This document shows positions 26,434 to 35,507 of a stretch of 64,000 nucleotides of DNA, one piece after another (within the stretch, counting starts at the first letter, position 1; each line of letters begins with the position of its first letter). This DNA is from an uncultured Selenomonadales bacterium. Lineage in GTDB: Bacteria > Bacillota > Negativicutes > Selenomonadales > Selenomonadaceae. The notes beneath the pieces are model-generated. The model saw nothing but the letters and a program-made list of their open reading frames with translations. It did no database searches and was not told the DNA's origin. The stretch spans positions 1 to 64,000 of the forward strand of contig OMYB01000003.1 of the NCBI GenBank assembly GCA_900315155.1, written 5' to 3'. A program made the translations under genes and the position numbers.

Positions 26434-27254
26434 ACCCCCTGTTTGTGCATGCGGTAACGCTGATAGCCATGCAGCATCAGCAGGATGGCAAACGACAGAG
26501 CCATCATCACGATGGCGATGGCCGCAGCCGCCTGATAATCAAACTCCTCGAGCTTCGCCATGATGAGCAGCGGCGCGATTTCCGTTTCATACGGGAGGTT
26601 GCCCGCGATGAACACGACGCTGCCGTACTCGCCGATGCCCCGGGCAAACGCCAGGGCTGTCCCCGAGAGGAGCGGCGAAAGGAGCTCGGGCAGGATGACC
26701 TGCCGGAACGTCAGCCAGGGCGACGCACCGAGCATCATCGCCGCCTCCTCCAGTTCCCGGTCGAGATCCCGGAGCACTGGCTGCACACTGCGCGGCACGA
26801 AGGGAATGCCGACAAAGATGAGCGCAATCGTGATACCGAAGACGGAAAACGCCGACGGGATGCCGATGCCGTAAAAGAACGAACCGAGCCAGCCGTTCTC
26901 CGCATACAGGGTCGTGAGCGCGATGCCCGCGACCGCCGTCGGCAGGGCAAACGGCAGGTCTACGAGGCCGTCCAGGATGCGCTTGCCCGGGAAATCGTAC
27001 CGGACGAGAACCCAGGCGAGCAGCAGGCCGAACACCGCATTGATAAGAGCCGCCGCGAGAGCCGTGCCAAAGCTGATCCCATAGGCATGGAACACGCGGT
27101 AATCCGTCACGACACCGAGGAACTTCTCCCATCCCATGCCGCTCGAATACAGCAAAAAGGCTGCGAGTGGCAGGAACAGGATCAGCGAAAGGTAAAAACA
27201 TGTGACGCCGAACGTAAAGGAAAACCCCGGTATCACCTTTTTTGCTGCAACCAT
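26430..27254 (-). CDS. cysT: Sulfate ABC transporter permease CysT
   Basis: 274-residue inner-membrane protein with six predicted helices and the EAA-type loop ELEEAAMMLGASPWLTFRQVILPEL. The segment GIGEYGSVVFIAGNLPYETEIAPLLI is the CysT/CysU counterpart of the CysW signature. GAGGTG lies 5 nt before the start. It forms the importer channel together with CysW. Confidence 0.92.
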   Translation of the reverse strand: MVAAKKVIPGFSFTFGVTCFYLSLILFLPLAAFLLYSSGMGWEKFLGVVTDYRVFHAYGISFGTALAAALINAVFGLLLAWVLVRYDFPGKRILDGLVDLPFALPTAVAGIALTTLYAENGWLGSFFYGIGIPSAFSVFGITIALIFVGIPFVPRSVQPVLRDLDRELEEAAMMLGASPWLTFRQVILPELLSPLLSGTALAFARGIGEYGSVVFIAGNLPYETEIAPLLIMAKLEEFDYQAAAAIAIVMMALSFAILLMLHGYQRYRMHKQGV

Positions 27255-27297
27255 CCAAACACCTCATAGCAGAAACGAGGACGAAACGATAGGCGGA

Positions 27298-28326
27298 TTA
27301 TTTCTGGTAAATCTGGTCGAACGTGCCTCCATCGGCAAAATGCTCTTTCTGTGCCTTCGTCCATCCGCCGAAAGCCCCGTCGATTGTCACCAGTTTCAGG
27401 CTGGGGAACTGACCGGCGTATTTCGCGGCGATTTCTTCATCGCGCGGACGATAAAAGTTCTTCGCGGCGATTTCCTGGCCCTCTTTCGAATACAGATACT
27501 GGATATAGGCCTCGGCTACCTTGCGCGTCCCCTTTTGGTCGACGACCTCATCGACGATCGCGACGGACGGCTCGGCCAGGATGCTGATGGACGGGGCGAC
27601 GATCTCGTACTGATCCGGTGCATCCTTGACGGAGAGCAGGGCCTCGTTCTCCCAGGCGATGAGGACATCGCCCTGACCGCGCTGGACAAACGACGTCGTA
27701 GCGCCGCGCGCACCGGAATCCAGGGCAACGACATTCTGGAACAATTTCTGGATGAATCCTTTGATCTGATCCGTATCGCCGTGGTATTTCTCGGATGCAT
27801 ACGCCCAGGCTGCGAGATAGTTCCAGCGCGCGCCGCCCGACGTCTTTGGGTTCGGCGTGACGACCTGGACGCCATCGCGGACGAGATCATCCCAATCGTG
27901 AATGTTCTTCGGATTACCCTTGCGGACGAGGAACACGATCGTCGACGTATACGGTGCCGAGTTGTTCGGGAACTTCTGCATCCAATCCTTGTTGATGAGG
28001 CCGGTCTGCGCGATTTCATCCACGTCATACGCGAGAGCCAGCGTCACCACATCGGCCTCCAGTCCCTCCCGGACGGAACGCGCCTGCTTGCCAGAGCCGC
28101 CATGCGACTGGCTGAACGTGACATGCTCACCGGTATCCGACTCCCATTTCTGGGCAAATTTCTCGTTGAATTCCTGATAGAGCTCACGCGTCGGATCATA
28201 CGACACATTGAGGAACTCCTTGCCATCCGCACTGTCGGACGCCGCCGTACCGCCGCCGCAGCCCGTAAACACCCCCGCTAAGATGAGTAGGCCTGCTGCC
28301 GCTGCCAAAATGCTTTTCTTCTTCAT
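27298..28326 (-). CDS. sbp: Sulfate-binding lipoprotein of the ABC importer
   Basis: 342 residues. A lipoprotein signal peptide (KKKS, hydrophobic core, lipobox LAGVFTGC with Cys near 23) is followed by a type II periplasmic binding fold. Sulfate-family landmarks: [67 protein letters not shown] and [18 protein letters not shown] is 8-9 nt before the ATG. It is the first gene of the operon, about 69 nt from its promoter's -10. Confidence 0.93.
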   Translation of the reverse strand: MKKKSILAAAAGLLILAGVFTGCGGGTAASDSADGKEFLNVSYDPTRELYQEFNEKFAQKWESDTGEHVTFSQSHGGSGKQARSVREGLEADVVTLALAYDVDEIAQTGLINKDWMQKFPNNSAPYTSTIVFLVRKGNPKNIHDWDDLVRDGVQVVTPNPKTSGGARWNYLAAWAYASEKYHGDTDQIKGFIQKLFQNVVALDSGARGATTSFVQRGQGDVLIAWENEALLSVKDAPDQYEIVAPSISILAEPSVAIVDEVVDQKGTRKVAEAYIQYLYSKEGQEIAAKNFYRPRDEEIAAKYAGQFPSLKLVTIDGAFGGWTKAQKEHFADGGTFDQIYQK

Positions 28327-28394
28327 CGTACTCTCTCCTTTCGTGAGTTCATTAACATATCTTTCCGATATGTTTTATAAAAACTATGTGTGTA

Positions 28395-28423
28395 TCATAC
28401 ACCTAGTTGTGATATATGTCAAG
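28395..28423 (-). promoter_or_regulatory. Promoter of the sulfate uptake / APS reductase operon with operator-like element
   Basis: Minus strand: TTGACA (28423-28418), 17-bp spacer, TATGAT (28400-28395). The spacer contains TCACA and GGTGTA in the same places as the promoter at 22419-22447. A common repressor binding site is inferred. Confidence 0.85.
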
Positions 28424-28493
28424 TAATCCGACAAAAATATTACACGATGATTTTTCCCAGTGCAGCATTGTCCATCGCCGTAAGATTTGGGCA

Positions 28494-28525
28494 CAAAAAA
28501 GCGGCTCCCAAAAGGAATCCGCTTT
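28494..28525 (-). terminator. Terminator of the Fur-family gene
   Basis: AAAGCGG / CCGCTTT stem with an internal TCC/GGA pairing, followed on the minus strand by a T-run, 28 nt past the stop codon. Confidence 0.75.
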
Positions 28526-28552
28526 ATCGAGACAGGCCTCCCCGACCTGACG

Positions 28553-29044
28553 TTATTCTTCTTTTTCTGTTTCCGCTTTGGCCTTTTCCTCGGCGAGCTC
28601 GCGCTGGCAGTCCTCGCAGTAGCCAAAGAACTTCAGCTGATGATCGTGCACGTGGAAACCCGTCTGCTTGCGGATTTCCTTCTCCAGCGGTGCCGTCAGC
28701 GGCGAATGGAATTCCATGACCTTGCCGCAGCGCAGGCAGATGAGGTGATGGTGCTGATGCGGCGAGTCCGGCGTCGACTGATTCAGCTCATACCGGTTCA
28801 CCCCATGCAGCTCGATGGAGGACAGTACGCCTAGCTCCGTGAGCAGGTCGAGCGTACGGTAGACGGTCGCCAGGCCGATGCTCGTCTCCTGCTGCAGGCG
28901 CAGCGCATCGTAGATCTCCTCCGCACTCAGATGCTCATGCGGATGCTCGGCAAAGATATCCAGGATCTTACGGCGCTGCGGCGTCATCTTCTTGTTCTTG
29001 CGTCCCAGTACGCCCTTCAGATTATCTGCCTTGTTGTCTATCAT
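28553..29044 (-). CDS. Fur/PerR/Zur-family metalloregulator
   Basis: About 163 residues. The winged helix has the family pattern KMTPQRRKILDIFAEHP and SIGLATVYRTLDLLTELGVL. Metal sites are visible: HQHHHLICLRCGKVMEF (His-rich plus CxxC) and a second CEDC near the C-terminus, giving the structural Zn(Cys)4. The C-terminal tail is acidic/lysine-rich. Whether it answers to iron, peroxide or zinc cannot be told; the full HHHLxCxxCG set fits Fur best. The frame is open to 29077, but the ATG at 29044 has AGGCGG 8 nt upstream and is preferred. Transcribed alone toward its terminator. Confidence 0.88.
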   Translation of the reverse strand: MIDNKADNLKGVLGRKNKKMTPQRRKILDIFAEHPHEHLSAEEIYDALRLQQETSIGLATVYRTLDLLTELGVLSSIELHGVNRYELNQSTPDSPHQHHHLICLRCGKVMEFHSPLTAPLEKEIRKQTGFHVHDHQLKFFGYCEDCQRELAEEKAKAETEKEE

Positions 29045-29134
29045 GGAAAAACCGCCTCTCATGCGAATTTTTTTCATCGAAAGCAGTCAATTGATAATCT
29101 AAGTGATTCCTGCTTTCAATACCCTATATATGCA

Positions 29135-29167
29135 ACAAAGACTACTCCTCAATGGAGTAGTCTTTGT
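29135..29167. repeat. Perfect 14-bp inverted repeat
   Basis: ACAAAGACTACTCC and its complement GGAGTAGTCTTTGT flank a 5-nt loop. It lies in the leader upstream of the Fur-family gene and has no clear U-tract on either strand. It may be a terminator-like hairpin, a regulatory stem or an operator. Confidence 0.7.
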
Positions 29168-29250
29168 CCTGTCTGTCATAGGTTTATCATTCTTATTATA
29201 TCGCACTCATACCATAAATGCAAACCATTTTGCCACCCCGGTGTAAGTTC

Positions 29251-29394
29251 TTACGCGTGCGAATGCGGCTCATAAGTCTGCTCAAACACCTCGCGCAGCA
29301 GCCATTTCTTGAAGCTCTCATTTTCTTTGAACGCACGGTAGAGTTCCAACAGCCCCCTATATTGGCCTGAGCTGATATCTTCTGCTTTATACAA
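29251..29394 (-). pseudogene. Possible C-terminal gene remnant
   Basis: A short minus-strand frame without an ATG encodes 47 residues ending REVFEQTYEPHSHA, with GLLELYRAFKENESFKKWLL before it. The composition is protein-like and recalls the C-terminus of restriction-type helicase subunits, but I cannot assign it. It begins inside a promoter -10 box, so it is not expressed as written. The gap between 29045 and 29418 otherwise holds only the promoter at 29394 and the repeat at 29135. Confidence 0.3.
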
Positions 29395-29422
29395 TTATAG
29401 AAGAGCATTTTAAGGGCGTCAA
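29394..29422 (-). promoter_or_regulatory. Near-consensus minus-strand promoter
   Basis: TTGACG (29422-29417), 17-bp spacer, TATAAT (29399-29394) on the minus strand, overlapping the stop codon of the small unknown gene. It points toward the Fur-family gene, which would give a leader of about 340 nt, or toward an unrecognised small RNA. Confidence 0.65.
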
Positions 29423-29898
29423 GCATGGTTATGAATACGGATGGGCTCTCCAGGGTCAACCCAGATGATATCCTCTTCCACCTGCCAGAAAGATTTTCCA
29501 TTAAAGATTGGCGCTTGCAAGAATCGTTTCTTCAACAAATCCATATCTTTATCCGTATCTTCATAAGCACGATGGCAGTCAAGCAAACGATTGGCTTCGT
29601 CACGATATTCCCGATACCATTTTCCATCTTCGCAGTCTGCTCTCCAGCAATCCACAAAAAATGTTGTCTCCTGTGTTTTGCTGTCTGTACAGCCCTCACA
29701 CCAGTATACATAGCCGCGATAGTATAACTCTGCTTCCATATACCAGCCAGTATCAAGGAACTGCTCTAAATTGCCGTTTTTCATAAGCCATACACCTCCA
29801 GATGTCGCGAACGCTTTCCTGCGTCCGAACGTCTTGGAAAACGCCGTCTCCGACGAGCCGCCCACACGAACAAACGTCAGTTCTTCATGCCTTGCCAC
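29419..29898 (-). CDS. Small unknown protein at the end of the restriction island
   Basis: Up to 159 residues. No family was recognised. The protein is rich in acidic and aromatic residues with several cysteines (YWCEGC, FVDCWRADCEDG) and ends FWQVEEDIIWVDPGEPIRIHNHA; it appears soluble. Two starts are credible: a GTG at 29898 preceded by AGGGAGG and overlapping the GIY-YIG gene by 14 nt, or the ATG at 29784 preceded by GGAGG 10 nt upstream, which would give 121 residues beginning MKNGNLEQFLDTGWY. Its location as the last gene of the type I restriction operon suggests an accessory role, but this is only context. Confidence 0.55.
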   Translation of the reverse strand: MARHEELTFVRVGGSSETAFSKTFGRRKAFATSGGVWLMKNGNLEQFLDTGWYMEAELYYRGYVYWCEGCTDSKTQETTFFVDCWRADCEDGKWYREYRDEANRLLDCHRAYEDTDKDMDLLKKRFLQAPIFNGKSFWQVEEDIIWVDPGEPIRIHNHA

Positions 29899-31183
29899 CA
29901 GGCTCACCTCCCTTTTCCTGCACCTTCCCATGGATGGACACGCCATCGGGGTAAAGCCATCCAATATAACCATTCGCGGAACGCCCTAAGATGCAGCAAG
30001 CTGCTCCGGACAGGCTCTTGAAATGGACATCTGCGAGAAACGTCCCGTCTGCAAGCTTCCCCTCGTTCACGAGCATCATCCGCATCTTCCGAACATAGTC
30101 TGGGCAGCCTTTCGTCTCCTCTTTGATGTACTGTGACCCTTTGAGCACCGTGAATCCGCTCCCGCCCATCTTCCCTATCGCTCGGACTTTGTTTCCACGG
30201 ATGTGAAGGATCTCTGCCGATGTTGCTTCCTTCGCGGGAGAAGCCGCTTTCGTTTTCGGCTTAGCCTTTTTCTTTTTGCTTGCGGCCTTCGGTACATCGA
30301 CCGTGTCCAATGCGCTAAGCGGGATGCCCTGCGCGTTTTTCCACTCATTCGGCCCGCTCGTATTTTTGCCGCAGACGAACGTCGAAGCAAACGACGGGCT
30401 GCCAAAGCAGAGATCTTCCTGCAAGACATCGTCCGCGCCGATGCTGACCGCATATTGTTCCCGCGCTTTACGGACATTCGCGGGGACGTACGAGGCGAGC
30501 TTCGGATAAATATAGCTCCCCTTGAGCACCCAGAATCCTTCTGCCGTCACCTTGCCGATGGCCCGCCACGGTTTCGGCTTGTTGCGCGTCAGATACAGCA
30601 GGCCATCCTCCCCACTCTTCACCTTCTCCGCATCCGAAGACGGCAGGGGAATGAACGCTTTATGTCCGAGCGCCGGCAACATAAGCTTCACGTTGATGAT
30701 GAACTCTTCGAGCAAGTCACGAATCTGTTTTGACAAAGACGATTTCGTCGGCGTGTTGCCGTTTTTGACGATGTACCGATTGGCGTCCGTCGCAATCGTA
30801 TAAAAACGATGCTCGAGATATTTCACACGCCCCTTTTCGAGCGTGCCGTCCGATGTCAAAAAGATAACGGCCTCCGTCCAATAGCTGTCTTTCTCAAACG
30901 TATGCGGCTGGAGCAAGCGCTTCTGGACATCTTCGGCCTCGCCGACGTAAATGAATTGCCGCCCGGTCTCATCATCTTTTCCGAACAGGAAATATACGCC
31001 CGGCGTATTGAGTTCCGGCAAATCCTCGCACTTCTTCAAATCTCCGCGCGGGATTTTGAATCCGATGCCGTTCCAATTCGACAACGTTGCCTGCCATCGG
31101 CCCTCTTCCGTGCCGTCCATCAGATACAGATTGATGGTCTTCCCCAGCGTAGGCACACGTTCCGCCTCCTCATTCCATTTCAT
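29885..31183 (-). CDS. GIY-YIG nuclease-domain protein with DUF4357-type repeats
   Basis: About 432 residues. The GIY-YIG core is at roughly 60-150: PGVYFLFGKDD, FIYVGEAEDVQKRLLQPH and the E of YLEHRFY. Two similar C-terminal units follow (about 200-290 and 325-420), each with a K(V/M)..GFxVLKGS motif and an ending such as FASTFVCGKNTSGPNEWKN or SGAACCILGRSANGYIGW, typical of DUF4357. A lysine/alanine-rich linker (KKKKAKPKTKAA) joins them. Such proteins often lie beside type I restriction genes, as here immediately after hsdR; their function is not settled. The frame opens with GTG-ATG; the ATG at 31183 is taken. Confidence 0.82.
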   Translation of the reverse strand: MKWNEEAERVPTLGKTINLYLMDGTEEGRWQATLSNWNGIGFKIPRGDLKKCEDLPELNTPGVYFLFGKDDETGRQFIYVGEAEDVQKRLLQPHTFEKDSYWTEAVIFLTSDGTLEKGRVKYLEHRFYTIATDANRYIVKNGNTPTKSSLSKQIRDLLEEFIINVKLMLPALGHKAFIPLPSSDAEKVKSGEDGLLYLTRNKPKPWRAIGKVTAEGFWVLKGSYIYPKLASYVPANVRKAREQYAVSIGADDVLQEDLCFGSPSFASTFVCGKNTSGPNEWKNAQGIPLSALDTVDVPKAASKKKKAKPKTKAASPAKEATSAEILHIRGNKVRAIGKMGGSGFTVLKGSQYIKEETKGCPDYVRKMRMMLVNEGKLADGTFLADVHFKSLSGAACCILGRSANGYIGWLYPDGVSIHGKVQEKGGEPGGKA

Positions 31184-31189
31184 CACATA

Positions 31190-34100
31190 TCATACTTCTT
31201 GATGTTGCTTATAGTTCTCCGCCTGCTCAAGCACTTTGTGGAACACTTCGTCGTTCCACTCGGGCGGATAATGGTGTTCGTAGAGCAGCACGATGAGGTC
31301 CATGCGCAGGCTGCTCTTGATGTCTTCGCGAGAGGCCCAGTCGACGACGCTGACTTTCGTGTCGACGAGCCGCTTGATTTTCTTCGCAAGCGTCTTGCAG
31401 TCCTCATCCGGGTACTCGAATGCGTGCTCGTCGCGCACGCGCACGAGGATATCGTAGAACGCCTTTTCCTCGAACGTGATGCCCTCGTCCGCGACTGACG
31501 CGCGATCGGTCTGCATCTGCCGCAGGATGTCCATGAGCTCGTCGGAGAGGTTGTCGACGAAATCCGTCACGACGGCGCTCGTGAAGACGAGATGATCGCG
31601 ATGGTTGTACTGGTCGACCACTTTTTGCAACATTTCTTGGAAATCTTGCGCTTTCAACCGGTTCGTGCGGCGGTAGGCGCGGATGGCGCGGCTCACGAGC
31701 TTCAGGAGCGCTTGGAATCGCGTCATCGGCAGACGGATGGCCTGCACCTGCGCGAGGAAATCGTCGCTGAAAATATCGACGGACGTGTCGGTGGAAAGGA
31801 TGTCCTCGACGCCCGTGCAGGAAATAGCGTCCGCGACCATCTTCTCCACGACGCGGTTCATCGTCTCGGCATCCGGCACGTGCGGCTTCGTTGTCTTGTA
31901 GATGATGGAGCGCACAGCGAGATAAAACTCGGATTGCTGCGTCTCTTCGTCCGTGAGGCGACCGGACGGCTGGCCAATCGCAAATGCACCTTTCAGCCGC
32001 CGCGAAACCGCCATGTAGCGCCGTTGGCGCTCCTCCTGCTGCTGCACGAAATCCGCCGCCGCGCCGAGCGTCTGGAGCCGCACGAGCGGGTCGCCGCCGA
32101 AAAACGGTGTCGCGTCGAAACCCGTCAGAAGGTCTGCGAGAAGCGCGAGCTGGTTGCGCAAGATGGCGAGCGTCATGTCGAGTTCGTCGACGGGGCTTTC
32201 CAGCTTGCCGCCGTACTGCTTCAGCGCCTCCATCATATTCTTTTTGATGCCAATGTAGTCCACGACGAGGCCGCGGTCTTTGCCGTCGAAGATGCGGTTC
32301 ACCCGCGAGATCGTCTGGATGAGCGTATGGCGCTGGAGCGGCTTGTCGATGTACATGACGGCAAGCGACGGCACATCAAATCCCGTGATCCACATATCGA
32401 CGACGATGGCGATGCGGAAATGCGACGCGACGAGCTTGAACTGCGCGTCGAGCATCTGCCGGTACGGCTTCGTCCCGCACGCTGCATAGAGGCCGGGTGC
32501 GTCATCCTTGCCGCGTGTGGCGACGAGATTCACCTTCGGCAATGCTTTCAGCGGCTGGAGCTCCTCGGGCGTGAGCGCCGCCTCGTCATCGGCACGGCGC
32601 GGCACGCCCCAGTCCGGCCGCAGCGCGAGGATGTCCTGCAAAAGCGCATACGCGATTTCCCGCGTAGAGCAGACGACCATCGCTTTCTGCACGACCTTCG
32701 GCTTTTGTGCGCAGAGGTCTTCGTAGTGATGCACGATGTCGGCCGCGACGCGCCGCAAGCGCTCCGGGTCGCCGAGGATGACGGAGAGGCGCGACATCGC
32801 CCGCTTACTTTCCTCGATCTGCTCAGGCGAAGAGCCCGCCTCGGCGCACCGCTGGTAAAAGGCATCAATCTCACGGGTCTTTTCGTCCGACAGATTCACA
32901 CGGGCGAGGCGCGGCTCGTAGGCGATGCGCACGGTGATGCCGTCATCGCTCGCCTCCTTCATCGTATAGCGATCCACGACATCGCCAAACACCGCCATCG
33001 TCGCATCGATGGGCGTGCCGGTGAAGCCGGCGTACGTCGCGTTCGGGAAGCTGTCGCGCAGATACTTTGCAAAGCCGTACCGCGTCTCGAGGCCGTGCCC
33101 CGTCTGCACGAGATGCTCGCCGACGCCCGTCTGCGTCCGGTGCGCCTCGTCGGAGATGCAGAGGATGTTGCTGCGCGTCGAGAGCAGCCCGATGTCCTCG
33201 CAAAACTGCTGGATCGTCATGACATACACGCCGCCCGCCGGCCGCTCATGGAGTTCGGCGCGCAGCATGGCACGGGACGTGATGCGGCGGACATTCTCGT
33301 CATGGAGGAACGTCTTCGCCGTGACAAAGAGCTCCGTCGTCTGCTTAGCGAGATCGTCGCGGTCGACGATGACGAGCACGGTCGGATTCTGGAAACGCGC
33401 GGCGTCGCGCAGCAGTACGAGGCGCGCGAGGAACAGCATGAGGATGGTCTTGCCACAGCCCGTCGCGCCGAAATACGTGCCGCCCTTGCCGTCGCCCGCC
33501 GGCCGCAGCGCCCGCCCGATGCTCGCAAACATCCGGTTCGCGCCGAAGAACTGCGGATAGCGGCAGACCATGGCCTGCGCTTTCGTGCCATCGGGATAAA
33601 AGACGAAATCGCGCAAGATAGCGAGCAGGCGGTCTTTCGCAAACGCGCCCTCAATCATGGTGAAGAGCGAGGAAACACCATTCGCGACGGTATCGTGCTC
33701 ATTCGCTTTGTTCCATGCGTAGTAATAGACGTACGGCGTGAAAAGCGTGCCGAGCTTCGTGTTCGGCCCGTCGCAGAGCATGGAAAGCGCCGTGTATTTC
33801 ATGAGCTCAGGGATGTCGCGCTCGTAGCGCACGTGCACCTGCCGCCAAGCATCGGCGAGCGTCGCGTTCTCGCGGATGGCGGATTTGAACTCGCAGATGA
33901 CGAGCGGGATGCCATTGACGAAGAGCAGCGCATCCGGCCGCCGCTCCGCCTCGCCATCGCGTACGGTGAACTGGTTCACGACACGGAAGCGATTGCGCTC
34001 GACGTGGTCGAAATCGAGAAACGCGACATGGACATACGGTGCGCTCGCATCGTCCCGCGCAAAGTCAAAGCCCTCCGTCACCATGCGGAACACGGTGCGG

Positions 34101-34372
34101 TTCGCCTCGTAAAGCGGTGACGGCGCGACACCGCGCAAGCACTGGATGAGCCGCGCGGTCTCCGCCTCGGTGAAGTGGTCGGGCGCATACACGTCCGCGA
34201 GGAACGCCCGCAGGTCGTCTTCGATCAGCACGTCCCGCTCGTCCGTCCGTGCGATGGCGTCGCCCGGCGTGTATTCGTAGCCCTGCGCCTGAAACAGCTG
34301 CAAAATCGCCTGCTCGAGCTCGGCCTCGGTGAACGCACCGGCCGCAAAATGAACGTCCTGCATCTCCGTCAT
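31190..34372 (-). CDS. hsdR: Type I restriction enzyme R subunit
   Basis: 1060 residues. An N-terminal PD-(D/E)XK nuclease domain has RPDALLFVNGIPLVICEFK near 145-165. The SF2 translocase follows: Walker A FGATGCGKT near 300, DEAH in CISDEAHRTQTG near 403, GFTGTPID, and motif VI-like QTISRVNR. A C-terminal helical region (EIVEKMVADAISCTG and beyond) would dock to the methylase. It cleaves unmodified DNA after translocation. It is downstream of hsdS by 4 nt and precedes the GIY-YIG gene. Confidence 0.95.
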   Translation of the reverse strand: MTEMQDVHFAAGAFTEAELEQAILQLFQAQGYEYTPGDAIARTDERDVLIEDDLRAFLADVYAPDHFTEAETARLIQCLRGVAPSPLYEANRTVFRMVTEGFDFARDDASAPYVHVAFLDFDHVERNRFRVVNQFTVRDGEAERRPDALLFVNGIPLVICEFKSAIRENATLADAWRQVHVRYERDIPELMKYTALSMLCDGPNTKLGTLFTPYVYYYAWNKANEHDTVANGVSSLFTMIEGAFAKDRLLAILRDFVFYPDGTKAQAMVCRYPQFFGANRMFASIGRALRPAGDGKGGTYFGATGCGKTILMLFLARLVLLRDAARFQNPTVLVIVDRDDLAKQTTELFVTAKTFLHDENVRRITSRAMLRAELHERPAGGVYVMTIQQFCEDIGLLSTRSNILCISDEAHRTQTGVGEHLVQTGHGLETRYGFAKYLRDSFPNATYAGFTGTPIDATMAVFGDVVDRYTMKEASDDGITVRIAYEPRLARVNLSDEKTREIDAFYQRCAEAGSSPEQIEESKRAMSRLSVILGDPERLRRVAADIVHHYEDLCAQKPKVVQKAMVVCSTREIAYALLQDILALRPDWGVPRRADDEAALTPEELQPLKALPKVNLVATRGKDDAPGLYAACGTKPYRQMLDAQFKLVASHFRIAIVVDMWITGFDVPSLAVMYIDKPLQRHTLIQTISRVNRIFDGKDRGLVVDYIGIKKNMMEALKQYGGKLESPVDELDMTLAILRNQLALLADLLTGFDATPFFGGDPLVRLQTLGAAADFVQQQEERQRRYMAVSRRLKGAFAIGQPSGRLTDEETQQSEFYLAVRSIIYKTTKPHVPDAETMNRVVEKMVADAISCTGVEDILSTDTSVDIFSDDFLAQVQAIRLPMTRFQALLKLVSRAIRAYRRTNRLKAQDFQEMLQKVVDQYNHRDHLVFTSAVVTDFVDNLSDELMDILRQMQTDRASVADEGITFEEKAFYDILVRVRDEHAFEYPDEDCKTLAKKIKRLVDTKVSVVDWASREDIKSSLRMDLIVLLYEHHYPPEWNDEVFHKVLEQAENYKQHQEV

Positions 34373-34376
34373 CTCC

Positions 34377-35507
34377 TCAAGCTCGCGCCGCTTCGTCCAT
34401 CGCCCCGCGAATGAGGATGGGGCAAAGGTGCGCGAGCTGCGATTTCAAGCGCTCAGCAAGCTGCTGGCGCTTGCGGTATACGCTGTAAAGATTTGCGAGC
34501 GCACGTTGTTTCTCCTGCGATGGAACAGCAATTCCAAGATTCAACAGCGTATCTTCCGCGATGCCGCCTCGTACGGTTCCATCACTAAAGAAAGCAATCT
34601 TGCGGTCCACTTGTTCGCGCGACAACCACATCAGCACATATTCTGAAAGAATGGAATCATCCACGCGAAACACGAAATACGCAGGGCTCACCAAAACATC
34701 CTCATCCGAAAAATTCAGGGCAACAGGCAAGCCGCCATCACGTCCGGTATGCATCGGATTGCACGCCAGTTCTCCATGTTGAACGACCTTATAACTGAGC
34801 AACGATTTTTCTGCGACTTTCGCGACGGACGGCATGAATGTTTTCTTCAGATTAACGCCGTAGATTTTCTTAAGTCTTCCGCTACTATTCCGACGGTCAA
34901 TATCTGTCAGATACGTTCGCAACGATGCAACGTGTTCTTCCTTCTTGATGCTGTCGAGCGTCGCGTCGATGACCGTTTTCAAATCCTCGCGCCCGCGTTC
35001 ATAGCTCTGCTGATTCGCGAAAATCGCGCGATAGACGGCAACATATTTCTGTTGCACGTCGAGCGGCGGGAGCTCGATCTCCACGGCACACATATCGTCC
35101 CAGTTGAAGAACTCCGTCGCGCTGCCCCACGAATGGACACGCACATAACGGTCAAACTCATCGCGGCAGAAAAACATATAGAGGTATTCCGCTGACAAGA
35201 TGCCTCGCGCCGATTCACGCACACGGAACGCCACGTAATCATTCGTGAAGATATAGGCGCGATCGGTATCATTGAACGCCATGCCGAGCCGCTCGCCGTT
35301 GCGCGTCGTGCGGCGATTGAAGACGAACTCGCCCGGTTCGATGATATAGAATGGCGCCAACGAACGTGAGGACATATCCGCTTTCGTTGCAATCATGCCC
35401 TTCGTATTCGAGACGCCGCGCACATCGTCCACGCCATAGTCCAGTTTCGTATTTTGACGGAAGACCTGCTCAATGAGCTCGCCCAGCCGGTACTTATGCA
35501 ATCCCAT
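34377..35507 (-). CDS. hsdS: Type I restriction-modification specificity subunit
   Basis: About 376 residues with two target-recognition domains separated by helical spacers. Landmarks: FNRRTTRNGERLGMAFN and GSATEFFNWDDMCAVEIELPPLDVQQKYVAVYRAI for the first half, and VSPAYFVFRVDDSILSEYVLMWLSREQVDRKIAFFSDGTVRGGIAED with LNLGIAVPSQEKQRALANLYSVYRKRQQLAERLK for the second. It decides the DNA sequence recognised, which cannot be predicted here. The ATG at 35507 (MGLHKYRLGEL) with a G-rich GGGGGA just upstream is preferred over the longer frame to 35570, which overlaps hsdM. Confidence 0.92.
   Translation of the reverse strand: MGLHKYRLGELIEQVFRQNTKLDYGVDDVRGVSNTKGMIATKADMSSRSLAPFYIIEPGEFVFNRRTTRNGERLGMAFNDTDRAYIFTNDYVAFRVRESARGILSAEYLYMFFCRDEFDRYVRVHSWGSATEFFNWDDMCAVEIELPPLDVQQKYVAVYRAIFANQQSYERGREDLKTVIDATLDSIKKEEHVASLRTYLTDIDRRNSSGRLKKIYGVNLKKTFMPSVAKVAEKSLLSYKVVQHGELACNPMHTGRDGGLPVALNFSDEDVLVSPAYFVFRVDDSILSEYVLMWLSREQVDRKIAFFSDGTVRGGIAEDTLLNLGIAVPSQEKQRALANLYSVYRKRQQLAERLKSQLAHLCPILIRGAMDEAARA

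Noticed and set aside
29044-29110. Fur box (GATAAT-type) upstream of the Fur-family gene
   Set aside because: Only a partial match (TTGATAATCTAAGTGATT) with poor symmetry; not enough to report as an operator.
29196-29501. Minus-strand open frame of 101 codons
   Set aside because: Overlaps the end of the small unknown gene and crosses a promoter; composition is not protein-like and no ribosome binding site precedes it.
31592-34120. Plus-strand open frame of 842 codons
   Set aside because: Exact antisense shadow of hsdR, no domain and no ribosome binding site.
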